From positions 1 through 45,415 of the forward strand of contig CAIYJE010000051.1 of NCBI GenBank assembly GCA_903926465.1: DNA of 45,415 nt, read 5' to 3'. Below the pieces are notes generated by a model, which saw nothing but the letters and a program-made list of their open reading frames with translations, ran no database searches and was not told the origin of the DNA. This DNA is from an uncultured Planctomycetales bacterium (lineage in GTDB: Bacteria > Planctomycetota > Planctomycetia > Isosphaerales > Isosphaeraceae). The stretch's first letter is position 1. Each line of letters opens with the position of its first letter. A program made the translations under genes and the position numbers. Shown here in pieces: positions 1 through 9,343 of this stretch.

Positions 1-3000
1 CAGGGTGGCGGGGTTGGTGGTCACCGTACCGGCCATGTTCGTGAACACGGCGTGGTACTGCTTGCCGGTATCGCCGGCGGCCGTCGTGAAGCTGTAGGTC
101 AGCGAGGTGGCGCCACTGATATCCGACCAGTCGGTTCCGTTGCTGCTCACCTGCCACTGCACGGTGGGGGTGGGCGTGCCGCTGGCGGCGGCCGTGAACG
201 TGGCGGTATTGCCGGCCGTCACTGTCTGGTCGCCCGGCTGCGTGGTCACGGCGGGGGCCGTCGCCAGGGTGAGCGTGGCGGAACTGGTGGTCGTTGTGCC
301 GGCCATGTTCGTGTAGACCGCATGCCACAAAGAGCCACTATAGACCGGCAACATCGGGGCGAAGGTCAGCGTCGGGGTATTACCCAGACTGCCGCCACCC
401 GTCCAGTTCACCCAGTTTTGGGCGGCATTATTGTAATACTGCCACTGCACCGTGGGGGTTGGCGTGCCGCTGGCCGCCGACACGATGGTGACCGTTCCAC
501 CGTTCGTCACAAACACATTGCTTGGCTGCGTGGTGATTGCCGGCGCCACGGCGATGGTCAAGGTGGCCGGGTCGGTCGTCGCGGTATAGTTCGTTGAGAA
601 TATCGTGTTCGTGAACACCGCGCGGTACTGACTGCCACTATCCAGGCCACTTACAGAGGCCTTGGTATAAGTGGTGCTGGTCGCGCCCGGGATGTTATTC
701 CAGGTATTCGAGCCCGAGGTCTTTTCCTGCCACTGGACGGTGGGGGTCGGCTCGCCGGTGGCGCTGGCCGTGAACGTGGCCGTGGCACCAGAAAGCACCG
801 TGGTGCTCACGGGCTGTGTGACCACCGCGGGCACGGCGTTGAACTGCAATTGCACCTGGTCCAGGAAGATCGTATCGTCCACACCGCTGGGGTTGTTCGA
901 CACAAACTTCAGCGTGTGGTTGCCGGCCTCGGCCAGCGTGAACGGATTCGACCGGAACGCCACAAACGAGTTCGTGGAGGCCGTCGTGTACGTGCCCAGG
1001 TTGATATCGTCAATATAGACCGTGACGTTGTTGGTACTGGCTGCCGCCTGTGTACGCTGTTCCAGCCAGAAGGTCACCGCCCCCAGCGAGCCGGCCGGCA
1101 TGATCATCGTCTGGCTGAGGGATACGACGCGCTGAAAGAGGGCCGCCTGGCCACTGGTGCTCGAAGGGGAACCAGGGTTCACGGTTTGACTTGACGCGCC
1201 CGTCACGCCGAAGGCACTGCCGTTCGCGGCAATTCCAAAGTCGCCGGTCCCCGTGGTGTAAGTCCAGCCCGAACCGGCAGGTCGGTAACTCCAGGCAGTT
1301 CCACCTGACCCCTGGTTTGGCAGTTCGAATCCGTTGTTGTAGGGATAGAGATAGATGGTCGAGTTGGTAATTGTGACCGTGGCGGCGCTGGAGTTTGTGG
1401 TGCCCAGGCTGTTGGTCCAGACCGCGCGGTATTGATAATTGGGGTCGCCGGACGCCGGTGTGACCGTCAGCACCGCGTTGGTCGCGCCCGAAATGTTCGA
1501 CCAGTTCGTCCCGTTGGTGCTCTGCTGCCACTGGACGGTGGCGGTGTCACTCGCGCCAGTCACCGCCTGAGAGGTCAACGCCACCGTGGTGCCTGGGATC
1601 GCCTGGGTGTTCTGCGGCTGCGTGGTGATATAAGGCGCGCTATTTACGGACACGGTGGCCGCATTGGTCGTCGCCGTATAGTTCGTTGAGAATATCGTGT
1701 TCGTGAACACCGCGCGGTACTGGTTCTGATGATTGCTGGCGTTCAGCGCGGCCGTGGTGTAGGTGGTATTGGTGGCGCCACTGATGTTGTTCCAGGTGCT
1801 GCCACTATCCGTGCTCAACTGCCACTGCACGGTGGCGGCCGGCACGGCCGTGCCGCTGGTCGTGAACGTCGCCGTGCTCCCCGCGTTCACCGTGGCATCC
1901 GCGGGCTGGGTGAGCACCTTGGGCGCCTCGTTCCACTGCAACGAGACCTGGTCCAGGAAGATCGTGTTATCGCCGCCGTTGGGGTTGTTGGAGACAAACT
2001 TCAGTGTGTGGTTGCCGGCCTGGGTGAGCGTGAATGGATTCGACCGGAACGAGACAAACGAATTGCTGGTAGCCGTTGTGTACGTGCCCAGATTGATGTC
2101 GTCAATAAAGACCTTGATGTTATTGGTATTAAGCGTGCCGCTATTGCGCTGTTCGAGCGCGAAGTTCACCACCCCCAGCGAGCCGGCCGGCATGATCATC
2201 GTCTGGCTAAGAGCGGCGGACGCTTGAAAGAAGGCGGCCTGGCCACTGGTGCTGGTGGTCCCATACGGGTTCATGGTCTGGTTCGCCGCGCCCGTCAGGT
2301 TGAAGGCACTGCCGTTCGCTGCAACACCTGGGTTACCGGTCACGACCGTGCCGGTCCAGCCTGTTGCAGGATTGGCGGTATAGGCGGCCAATCCCGAACC
2401 CAGGTTCGGCAGTTCAAACCCATTGTTGTAGGGGTAGATGTAGTAGGTCGAGTTCGTGACCGTGCCCGTGGCTGAACCAGAGGTGACCGATCCGGCCGAG
2501 CTCGACCAGATGGCGCGGACCTGAAAGTTGCCATCCCCCGGCGCGGGGGTCGCGTCCAGGCGCGCGGGTTCATCGGCGGAACCGGCCACATTGGTCCAGC
2601 TTGTGCCGCCGTTGGTGCTCTTCTGCCATTGAACGGTGGCAGTGTCACCGGTTGTGTTTGCCAGGCAGTAGAAGGCGACCGTGGTGCCTGGAATGAGCGT
2701 GGCATCGGCCGGCGAGTACCAGATCGACGGCACGGTATTCACAAACTCGGTGGCGGCATTGGTGATGCTAGAACCGTTGGCGTTGGTGAATACGGCGCGT
2801 ACCTGAATTTTGTCGTTAGCTGCCGTGGCTACGCCGGTGGTGAAAGTTGTGCTGGTAGCGCCGCTGATGTTAGCCCAGGTGGTGCCGCCATTGTTGCTGT
2901 ACTGCCACTGCACGGTGGGGGTGGGGGTGCCGGTGGCGGCGGCCGTGAAGGTGGCGGTGGCTCCCACGTTCACGCTGGCGTTCGTCGGCTGGGTGGTGAT

Positions 3001-5223
3001 GCTCGGGCTCAGGTCGGTGAGCGTGACGGCCGTGGCCGTGTAATTGATGCGGTAGGTCTTGCCGTTGGTGGCGATGGTGGCATTGTTCGCCAGGCCGGTG
3101 AACGTGCCCGTAAGGCTGGCGGCACTGACGATCGTGAGGACGTCGCCGCCGTTGCTAGCCGCGGTGCCGCTGAGCGTCAGCGTGGCGCCCGTGATATCCA
3201 CCGGGTCATTGGCCGCGTTGAGCTGGTCGTACCCGGTATCAAGCGTGGAGCCGTTGATCCGGATGTTGAGCGGCGTGCCGCTGGCGAAGCTCAGCGTGTA
3301 GCCATCGAGGTTGAAGTCCAGGCCAGCCTTGGTGGGGTTGACCCCCTTGCCGGCCGGGCTCTCAAGAACGAGATCGCTGGCCTGAGGGGTTTGCGACACC
3401 GTGTCGGTGATGGTGATCGTACCCGTGGTGGCGCTGCCGATATACAGCGTGCCGGTCCCCTGGATGGCGTTCAGGGAAGCGACCGGCAGGTTCAACGGGC
3501 CGCCATCGACGTAGACGGTACCCAGGTTGATATTGGTCCCGCTGGTCCGTGGCTTTACCGTGAGGGTCGCGGTGTCGGGCGTGCTGATGGTCACCCCTGC
3601 CGGAACAATCTTGATGGTATCGGAGGTCAGCGTGAGGTTGCCGCCATTGGTGCGGGTGGAGACGGTGGAACTGGACGTGATGCCAATCCCCACATTTGTG
3701 GTTCCGGTCCCCTCCCGGCCGGTCAACACCAGGTCGCCGCCCCCCGTGGTGACGGTGGCCGCGGCTGTAGCCCCCACCAAAATCCCCAGGTTGTAACCGT
3801 TCGAGCCTGCGCCACCGGTGCCGGCGATTGACACCGAGCCGTTGGTGCCCGAGGTCACGGTGGCGCCGGTATCCACGACCACACCCACACCATTGTAGCC
3901 GGCGCCCGTACCGCCGCCGGTACCGACGATCGTCACGGCACCCGTACCGCCTGATCTGACCACGCCCCCACGACCGATGAGCACGCCGAACTGACTCGCA
4001 CCCTGGGCGGCTGAGCCACTGCCCGTGATGGAAACCGTGCCACTGCCACCCGAGGTGATGATGCCGGTGCCGGCCGTCGAGGCAACTTCAACTCCATAGC
4101 TATCACTGCTAGCGCCCGATCCTCCACCGGTGCCGGTCACCGAGACATTGCCACCGCCGGACGTGATCGTACCCTGGTAGACGAGGACCCCTTCGTTATA
4201 GTTACCCGAGGTGGCGCCACCGGTCCCCGTCACCGTCACAGCGCCCGTGCCGCCGGCCGTGATGGTGCCCTTGTACTGGGCTATCACACCGAGATTGTTT
4301 GCCGTCGAACCGAACCCGCCCCCCGTGCCGTTCACCGTCACGCTGGCACCACTGGACGTGATGCTGGCGCCGGTGCCGGTCACGATGACCCCTTGATTGT
4401 AGCCAGCGAAGGAGCAAGGGCCACCGGTCCCTTGAACCAGGGTCGTGCTACCGGCCGTGCCGCCCTGTATGGTGCCGGTCACGTACACGCCATTCGTTGC
4501 GTTGTTTGAGTTACCGCCCCGGCCGCGGACAGATAACGCGCCACTGCCGGTCACCTGCACGGTTCCAGCAACGTTAATTCCCGTGGAGTATCCGGTGGTG
4601 GGCGTGGCTTGCAGGTTGGCGCTCAGGCTCAGGTTGCCATTGGTGGTCGAGACATTGGCCCCCGAGGCGATTGCGATGTTGTCGGTGGTGGTGACGTTCA
4701 GACCGGCGCTGCCGGCGAACACGGTATTGCCATTGAAGCTCACGAAGCCGGGCAGACTGCCCGAGGCTCCGGTGCCATCCAGCGTGACAGTGATCGGTGT
4801 GGTGTAGGTATAGGTGGAACTGTTGATGAAGGCCACGGAATCACCGGCCGCGGAATCGGTGATGTTGATCCCGCCACCGACGTACGCCGACGCGGCGTTC
4901 ACGCTGATGGTGCTGGTGTTCACACCCGACGAATTCCCCGCCGTGCCGCTCCAAGTCAACCCGCCGCCCAGCGTCAGAGTCATCGTGCCGTTGGACGTCG
5001 CCTGGACCGACACCGTGGCGTCCGCGGCGGTGATTGCCACGTTCAGGGTCATGTTCGGCGACAGGCCAGATTCGGAATAGGTACCCCCGACCGCTAACAG
5101 CACCCGCTCTTCCAACCCCTCCATCACGGCCAGGGTGGCCCGCCGACGCATGAAGCGGACCTGGGAAACCTTGCGGGTCCGTCGGGAAAGCATCCAGCGG
5201 CGCAGACTCTTGAAGAACAGCAT
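1..5223 (-). CDS. Giant secreted repeat/Ig-like surface protein, N-terminal 1741 codons (runs off the left edge)
   Basis: An open frame runs without a stop from ATG 5223 to the window edge, so the C-terminus is missing. An AGGAG lies 10 nt before the ATG. The N-terminus is basic and carries MEGLEERVLLAV near residue 35, the N-terminal motif typical of planctomycete secreted giants. Next come Gly/Thr/Ser/Val-rich repeats of about 30 residues (TGTGG..YN.GV..TG..TSGG), roughly residues 130-510, which suggest a beta-helix. Then follow Ig-like units beginning TTQP..v..G.TATFTA..TGTP.PTVQWQ. Between them are two modules starting YPYNNGFELPN and ending in a DD-N-LGTYTTA..NSFV.FRSNPFTL beta-sandwich-like segment. 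Inferred role: surface adhesin or matrix protein. It is divergent from the sigma factor gene. No catalytic motif was seen. Confidence 0.9.
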   Translation of the reverse strand, partial: MLFFKSLRRWMLSRRTRKVSQVRFMRRRATLAVMEGLEERVLLAVGGTYSESGLSPNMTLNVAITAADATVSVQATSNGTMTLTLGGGLTWSGTAGNSSGVNTSTISVNAASAYVGGGINITDSAAGDSVAFINSSTYTYTTPITVTLDGTGASGSLPGFVSFNGNTVFAGSAGLNVTTTDNIAIASGANVSTTNGNLSLSANLQATPTTGYSTGINVAGTVQVTGSGALSVRGRGGNSNNATNGVYVTGTIQGGTAGSTTLVQGTGGPCSFAGYNQGVIVTGTGASITSSGASVTVNGTGGGFGSTANNLGVIAQYKGTITAGGTGAVTVTGTGGATSGNYNEGVLVYQGTITSGGGNVSVTGTGGGSGASSDSYGVEVASTAGTGIITSGGSGTVSITGSGSAAQGASQFGVLIGRGGVVRSGGTGAVTIVGTGGGTGAGYNGVGVVVDTGATVTSGTNGSVSIAGTGGAGSNGYNLGILVGATAAATVTTGGGDLVLTGREGTGTTNVGIGITSSSTVSTRTNGGNLTLTSDTIKIVPAGVTISTPDTATLTVKPRTSGTNINLGTVYVDGGPLNLPVASLNAIQGTGTLYIGSATTGTITITDTVSQTPQASDLVLESPAGKGVNPTKAGLDFNLDGYTLSFASGTPLNIRINGSTLDTGYDQLNAANDPVDITGATLTLSGTAASNGGDVLTIVSAASLTGTFTGLANNATIATNGKTYRINYTATAVTLTDLSPSITTQPTNASVNVGATATFTAAATGTPTPTVQWQYSNNGGTTWANISGATSTTFTTGVATAANDKIQVRAVFTNANGSSITNAATEFVNTVPSIWYSPADATLIPGTTVAFYCLANTTGDTATVQWQKSTNGGTSWTNVAGSADEPARLDATPAPGDGNFQVRAIWSSSAGSVTSGSATGTVTNSTYYIYPYNNGFELPNLGSGLAAYTANPATGWTGTVVTGNPGVAANGSAFNLTGAANQTMNPYGTTSTSGQAAFFQASAALSQTMIMPAGSLGVVNFALEQRNSGTLNTNNIKVFIDDINLGTYTTATSNSFVSFRSNPFTLTQAGNHTLKFVSNNPNGGDNTIFLDQVSLQWNEAPKVLTQPADATVNAGSTATFTTSGTAVPAATVQWQLSTDSGSTWNNISGATNTTYTTAALNASNHQNQYRAVFTNTIFSTNYTATTNAATVSVNSAPYITTQPQNTQAIPGTTVALTSQAVTGASDTATVQWQQSTNGTNWSNISGATNAVLTVTPASGDPNYQYRAVWTNSLGTTNSSAATVTITNSTIYLYPYNNGFELPNQGSGGTAWSYRPAGSGWTYTTGTGDFGIAANGSAFGVTGASSQTVNPGSPSSTSGQAALFQRVVSLSQTMIMPAGSLGAVTFWLEQRTQAAASTNNVTVYIDDINLGTYTTASTNSFVAFRSNPFTLAEAGNHTLKFVSNNPSGVDDTIFLDQVQLQFNAVPAVVTQPVSTTVLSGATATFTASATGEPTPTVQWQEKTSGSNTWNNIPGATSTTYTKASVSGLDSGSQYRAVFTNTIFSTNYTATTDPATLTIAVAPAITTQPSNVFVTNGGTVTIVSAASGTPTPTVQWQYYNNAAQNWVNWTGGGSLGNTPTLTFAPMLPVYSGSLWHAVYTNMAGTTTTSSATLTLATAPAVTTQPGDQTVTAGNTATFTAAASGTPTPTVQWQVSSNGTDWSDISGATSLTYSFTTAAGDTGKQYHAVFTNMAGTVTTNPATL
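584..2767 (-). repeat. Two-copy tandem intragenic repeat, unit about 1.09 kb (364 codons)
   Basis: Identical landmarks recur 1092 bp apart within the giant surface gene. The GTATAGTTCGTTGAG stretch sits at 584 and 1676, and CCTGGTCCAGGAAGATCGT at about 855 and 1947. A further landmark is offset by 1089, so small in-frame indels exist. Each unit encodes one Ig-like domain plus one NGFELPN module. The copies have diverged at many third positions, so the duplication is not recent. Confidence 0.85.
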
Positions 5224-5865
5224 GAAACCAAAACTCCTGGGCAGGATGGAGACTCTATGAACGAATGACTCAAAAAATTTGCAGGCCGGCCAGACAGAGG
5301 TGGCCGCGTGGTGAAACTCGAGCAGAATGCACGTCAGTTCAGTGAAGCAAAAATCACGTGAAGTTGAATTTCGGGTGCGGGATCGCTTGGGAATCGCAGG
5401 CCTGGATTCAGACCGGTCGGCTTGGGTCGATGGAGATGACTGGTGAACCTGGGCAGGATAGCCTGAACGCTTGCCCAGGATTTGACGGTCAAAAAAAGAA
5501 TCCGCTATGAGGTAATCCAGTTCTTCTGGACCGAGTCTGATAGCAGCTCTGAAATTTTTTTGAAAATTTTGCCCGAACCGGCTTTATCAGCCAGGCCACC
5601 AAACGCACATAACCTTTTGCCAAAAATAAAGATGCAGCGAACCAGGACGAATCACGGCCAGGAGATTACCAGGAAGAGAACGGCTCATGGAAAACGAGGG
5701 TTTGACTTCATAGGCTACGAATTTGATAATTCGGGTGAAGTGTAAGGGCGATCCAGGTGCCACATCTCATCAGTGCACGCGGACAGGCGTGACTTCGGTC
5801 CGATGGCCTGCTTCTGGTACACCCGACCGGTTTTCATCCCCCAGGCCGCACAAAGCAACCAGTCC
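5224..5865. other. Divergent intergenic region between the giant surface gene and the sigma factor gene
   Basis: About 640 bp with no convincing gene; a short open frame at 5482-5745 has no ribosome site or family likeness. Visible structure: inverted repeat CCTGGGCA / TGCCCAGG (5448-5455 / 5472-5479), followed directly by the palindrome TTTGACGGTCAAA (5481-5493) and an A run. These could be an operator or a hairpin for either divergent gene. The stretch around 5550-5640 is AT-rich and may carry promoters, but none was assigned. Confidence 0.4.
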
Positions 5866-6471
5866 ATGCGGTCATCGCAGAAAACCAGAATGACGCTGCT
5901 TACCCGGATTGCCGAGCACCCTGAAAATGGGGCGGCCTGGGCTGAGTTTGTCGGGATTTATGGTCCACACATCGCGGATCTTTGCCTGCGTTATGGGGTT
6001 CAGGAGGCGGATGCGCACGACCTGACCCAGGACGTGCTGATGCGGTTCTGGAAGCATGCGGCCAAGTTTCGGTACGACCCTGGGCTGCGGTTCCGGTCTT
6101 ACCTTTCCAGGATCACCCATTCGGCCTGGGCGGAGTGGCGTACCCGGCTGAAAACGGCCCACGAGGTCGACGATTCCTCAGACGCGCTCGCACGGCTGCT
6201 TGATACGCCGGCGCGGGACGATCTGGTGGCTCGGCTGGAACGGGCCTACGACCTTGAATTGTTTCAACTGGCGCTGCGTGAAGTGGAGCAGCGGGTAGAA
6301 CCCCACACCTGGCAGGCGTTCAGGATGACGGCGCTGGAGCAGCGGCCTGGGCCCGAAGTGGCCAAGGTGCTGGGTATGAAGCTGAACACCGTGCATGTGG
6401 CGCGCATGAAAGTTCAACGGCTGGTCCAGCACACCTTGCACCGGTTGGAACAGGAAGAGTTGCTGCCATGA
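5866..6471 (+). CDS. ECF-type RNA polymerase sigma factor
   Basis: About 200 residues. Region 2 is visible as EADAHDLTQDVLMRFWKHA followed by FRYDPGLRFRSYL and an aromatic-rich end (ITHSAWAEW). Region 4 is the helix-turn-helix near the C-terminus (WQAFRMTALEQRPGPEVAKV, then TVHVARMKV). This is the layout of planctomycete ECF sigma factors that pair with Ser/Thr kinases. The frame is open upstream to a GTG at 5773 and an ATG at 5803, and there is an ATG at 5890. ATG 5866 fits the usual short N-terminus before the TLL-R--EHPENGAAWAEFV start of the domain, but the start is uncertain. Its stop overlaps the kinase start (ATGA), so the two are translationally coupled. Likely role: signal-responsive transcription governed by the kinase protein. 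Confidence 0.88.
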   Translation: MRSSQKTRMTLLTRIAEHPENGAAWAEFVGIYGPHIADLCLRYGVQEADAHDLTQDVLMRFWKHAAKFRYDPGLRFRSYLSRITHSAWAEWRTRLKTAHEVDDSSDALARLLDTPARDDLVARLERAYDLELFQLALREVEQRVEPHTWQAFRMTALEQRPGPEVAKVLGMKLNTVHVARMKVQRLVQHTLHRLEQEELLP

Positions 6472-9236
6472 CAGGGCCGCCCGGCTGCCCCGATGAGCCA
6501 ACCGTACGCGCGGCCATGGATGGTTCCCTGGGCGAGTTGGCGTTCGCCGCCCTGATGGAACATCTCGAAGGGTGCGATCCGTGCTCGCGTGCCTATGAGC
6601 AAAAAGCCGGACTCTGGGGTCTGGATCCATTCCAGGACTTGAACCGGGAGCCGGACGGCGGCCCCGATACGCCTCATGAAGAGTCGATCCAGGCCATTGT
6701 GGATCAGATTTCGCAGGGGGGCCGAAGCAACCCTGGTCATTCCGGGGCCGCAGACGTTGACTGGCCGGAACAGGTGCCCGAGATCCCCGGCCTGTCTGAC
6801 TTCGAGCAGGTGAATCGGGGTGGCATGGGGGTGGTTTATCGCGCGCGTGATACCAGTTTGGATCGCGTGGTGGCGGTGAAACTGCTGTTCTCGTCGGGCC
6901 TGGGGCTGCCCACCGTGCAGAGGCGGGCCGAACGGGAAGCCAAGGCCCTGGCCCGGCTGACACACCCCAACGTGGTCCAGATCTACCGCTGGGGCGAGGT
7001 CGAAGGCCTGTTCTACCTGGTCATGGAGTGGGTGCCCGGCGGCAGCCTTCAGCAGAAAATCGACCAGGCACCGCTTCCGCCCAGGCAGGCCGCCACGGTT
7101 GTGCGTGATCTGGCCCGCGCGGTGGCCAAGGCGCACGCGATGGGAATTATCCATCGCGATGTGAAGCCCGATAACATTCTGCTGGCCCCGACACCGGCTG
7201 ACGAGAAGACCCGGCTGTTCATCCCCAAGCTGGCCGATTTCGGTCTCGCCCGGCCTGAGAATGCCAACGCCCGGCTCACCCAACAGGGGATACTGGCCGG
7301 CACGCCAGAATACATGGCACCCGAACAAACAGGGCTGAACCCTGCCGTGGGACAGGTTGGACCGGCTACCGACATTCACGGCCTGGGCGCAGTGCTTTAT
7401 GCAAGCCTGAGCGGCCACGCCCCGTTCGAGTCAAGCTCGGCTCGCAATTCGCTGAACCTGGCCGCCCAAGGGGCTGCGCCCCCGTTACGCTCACGCGTGT
7501 CGGGCGTGCCGGCCGACCTGCGCACCATCCTCGAAAAATGCCTGCAAGTCTTGCCCCAGAACCGCTACCGATCGGCCGGTGAACTGGCCGACGACCTGGA
7601 TCGCTTCCTCGAAGGGCGACCGATCCAGGCGCGGTCGGTGGGACCGATAGAGCGGCTTTCCAAGTGGGCCAGGCGGCGGCCAATCTCCGCCCTGGCCAGC
7701 CTCTTTATCGTCGCCGGTCTACTGGCCGGGGCTGCGGGGGCGGTGTTTTACTTGATCCGCATGGAGCAGGCCAACACGAAGATTTCCCAATCGCTGGACG
7801 AGGCCCGGACCGCCCGCGACACGGCCCAGAAAACGCTCGCCAGGCTGACTGATACGGCCGTGGAGCGCCTGATCCAGCGCGGCTCCGCGCTCAACGCCGA
7901 AGATCAGGCGTTCCTCCGCATGGTCCGCGACCAGTACCTGGAATGGCCGCTCACGCCCGACCCGCGTGCGGCGCTACTGTTTCGCCTGGCGGGGCTCAAA
8001 CGCGTGGCCACGCTTCTGGCCCAGATCGATCAATATGAAGCGGCGTATGATTGTCAGCAGTCGATTCTTGGCACCCTGGACGAACTGGATTCCCGAAAGC
8101 TGGCCGGCCCCACGCAGGTCGATGACCGGCTGGAGGCACTCAAGGCCTGTCGAATGCTCCTGTATCGACAAGGGAAGATTCCAGAGGCCGAGGCGATCAT
8201 TCACCGCATCGTTGCCGTTCTGGAGAATGTGGCCCCGCACCGCCCCCGGTATCAGGCCGAACTGGCTGCCTATCGTGTGGAACTCGGGCGCGAATTTATC
8301 GAACAGAAGCGGCCCGACGAATCGACCCGCATGGTTCAGAACGGGCTTGATTTACTGGACCAGCTCGGCGAACAACAGCCCGACGACGTTGAAATTCGGA
8401 AGTTCCAGACGGGGGCTCTGTTCAATGCCTCGTACTGTTCACAGCAGTGCGGACGGCCCGCGGAACGCCAGGCCAGGCTGCGCAGACAGATCCACCTGTC
8501 AGACACGTTGATCGCCCAATTTCCCGGCGAACATGCCTACTTTACCACCGGCCTGATGAACGGCCTGGGAACCCTGACCGATGCGCTTCTTGAGCAGGGC
8601 AGTCCGGAGCAGGCCTTGCCCTACCTTGAGCGGTTTCTAACACTGGTTCACGAGCATCGGAACAGTGATCCCGAGAACCCTCATTTGAACGCCGAGGCGA
8701 TCTCGGCATCCATTACGTGTTACCGCGTTCATGATGCGCTCGGGAACCCGGGGAACGCTGCTTCCGAACTGGCCAACGCCGTGACACTAGCATCCAAGAG
8801 CGCGGCTGCCGAACCGGCCGTATTCGAGCGGGCCTGGTTACTGGCGATTGTCTTGAAGCACCAGGTCGAACTTTGGGAAAAGACCGGTCAATCCCAGGCC
8901 GCGATGGCTGGCCATCGTCGCATCATGGAAACGCTGACCCCCTGGGCAGGCCTGGGAGGACATTCGGCCATGGTGATCGAGCAAATCCTTGGCGCACGCC
9001 GGGGGTTGGCCAGGCTCCAGGCCAAAGCCGGCGATCACAGGGCCGCGGCCGGCGAACTCGAACAAGCGCTGGCGTTGGCCCCCGCCGACCAGAAGCCGGG
9101 CTTGTTCTTACTCTTGGCCCGTGAACAGCAAGCGGCCGGTCAGATTGACGCCGCGCGGGCTTCCGCGGAAGAAGCGCTCAAGGATTCAAACAGCCACGAC
9201 CAGGCCCAGAATTTTTTAGAAGCGCTGGGGCGGTAA
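6468..9236 (+). CDS. Membrane-anchored Ser/Thr protein kinase with N-terminal zinc-finger-like motif and C-terminal repeat region
   Basis: 922 residues. Residues 7-45 contain H32-x3-C36-x2-C39, like the zinc-binding anti-sigma (ZAS) motif. The kinase domain spans about residues 112-385: Gly-rich loop RGGMGVVYRA, ATP-binding K138 in VAVKLL, catalytic HRDVKPDN (229-236), DFGLA (257-261) and a GTPEYMAPEQ activation-segment end, so it appears active. One membrane segment lies near 406-430. The remaining roughly 490 residues are alpha-helical, TPR-like (for example the EQALALAP region near the C-terminus), and probably extracytoplasmic. ATG 6468 overlaps the sigma factor stop. The context implies that kinase and ZAS-like parts control the partner sigma factor in response to an envelope signal. 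Confidence 0.93.
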   Translation: MTGPPGCPDEPTVRAAMDGSLGELAFAALMEHLEGCDPCSRAYEQKAGLWGLDPFQDLNREPDGGPDTPHEESIQAIVDQISQGGRSNPGHSGAADVDWPEQVPEIPGLSDFEQVNRGGMGVVYRARDTSLDRVVAVKLLFSSGLGLPTVQRRAEREAKALARLTHPNVVQIYRWGEVEGLFYLVMEWVPGGSLQQKIDQAPLPPRQAATVVRDLARAVAKAHAMGIIHRDVKPDNILLAPTPADEKTRLFIPKLADFGLARPENANARLTQQGILAGTPEYMAPEQTGLNPAVGQVGPATDIHGLGAVLYASLSGHAPFESSSARNSLNLAAQGAAPPLRSRVSGVPADLRTILEKCLQVLPQNRYRSAGELADDLDRFLEGRPIQARSVGPIERLSKWARRRPISALASLFIVAGLLAGAAGAVFYLIRMEQANTKISQSLDEARTARDTAQKTLARLTDTAVERLIQRGSALNAEDQAFLRMVRDQYLEWPLTPDPRAALLFRLAGLKRVATLLAQIDQYEAAYDCQQSILGTLDELDSRKLAGPTQVDDRLEALKACRMLLYRQGKIPEAEAIIHRIVAVLENVAPHRPRYQAELAAYRVELGREFIEQKRPDESTRMVQNGLDLLDQLGEQQPDDVEIRKFQTGALFNASYCSQQCGRPAERQARLRRQIHLSDTLIAQFPGEHAYFTTGLMNGLGTLTDALLEQGSPEQALPYLERFLTLVHEHRNSDPENPHLNAEAISASITCYRVHDALGNPGNAASELANAVTLASKSAAAEPAVFERAWLLAIVLKHQVELWEKTGQSQAAMAGHRRIMETLTPWAGLGGHSAMVIEQILGARRGLARLQAKAGDHRAAAGELEQALALAPADQKPGLFLLLAREQQAAGQIDAARASAEEALKDSNSHDQAQNFLEALGR

Positions 9237-9285
9237 ATAAATAACACCCGCCGCTTGCCGAAAAGCCCGGCACGTTCTTCCATGC

Positions 9286-9300
9286 ATGGACGGGATGGAC
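9286..9300. repeat. Short 9-nt-period repeat, ATGGACnnn x2
   Basis: ATGGAC occurs at 9286-9291 and 9295-9300, separated by GGG, in the gap between the kinase stop and the convergent HlyD-like gene. The same 9-nt-period motif (GTCCATnnn on the other strand) recurs at 10315-10338 and 25501-25524. Confidence 0.55.
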
Positions 9301-9343
9301 CAAGAAATCCTCGTCAAAACGTGCCTCGGGTAATCCGCCATGA

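Noticed and set aside
1-5223. Many plus-strand and minus-strand open frames within the giant surface gene
   Set aside because: GC-rich repetitive coding DNA leaves long shadow frames; only the frame from 5223 shows domain structure.
5482-5745. 87-codon open frame in the divergent region upstream of the sigma factor
   Set aside because: TTG start, no ribosome site, no family character, and lies over palindromes and AT-rich promoter-like DNA.
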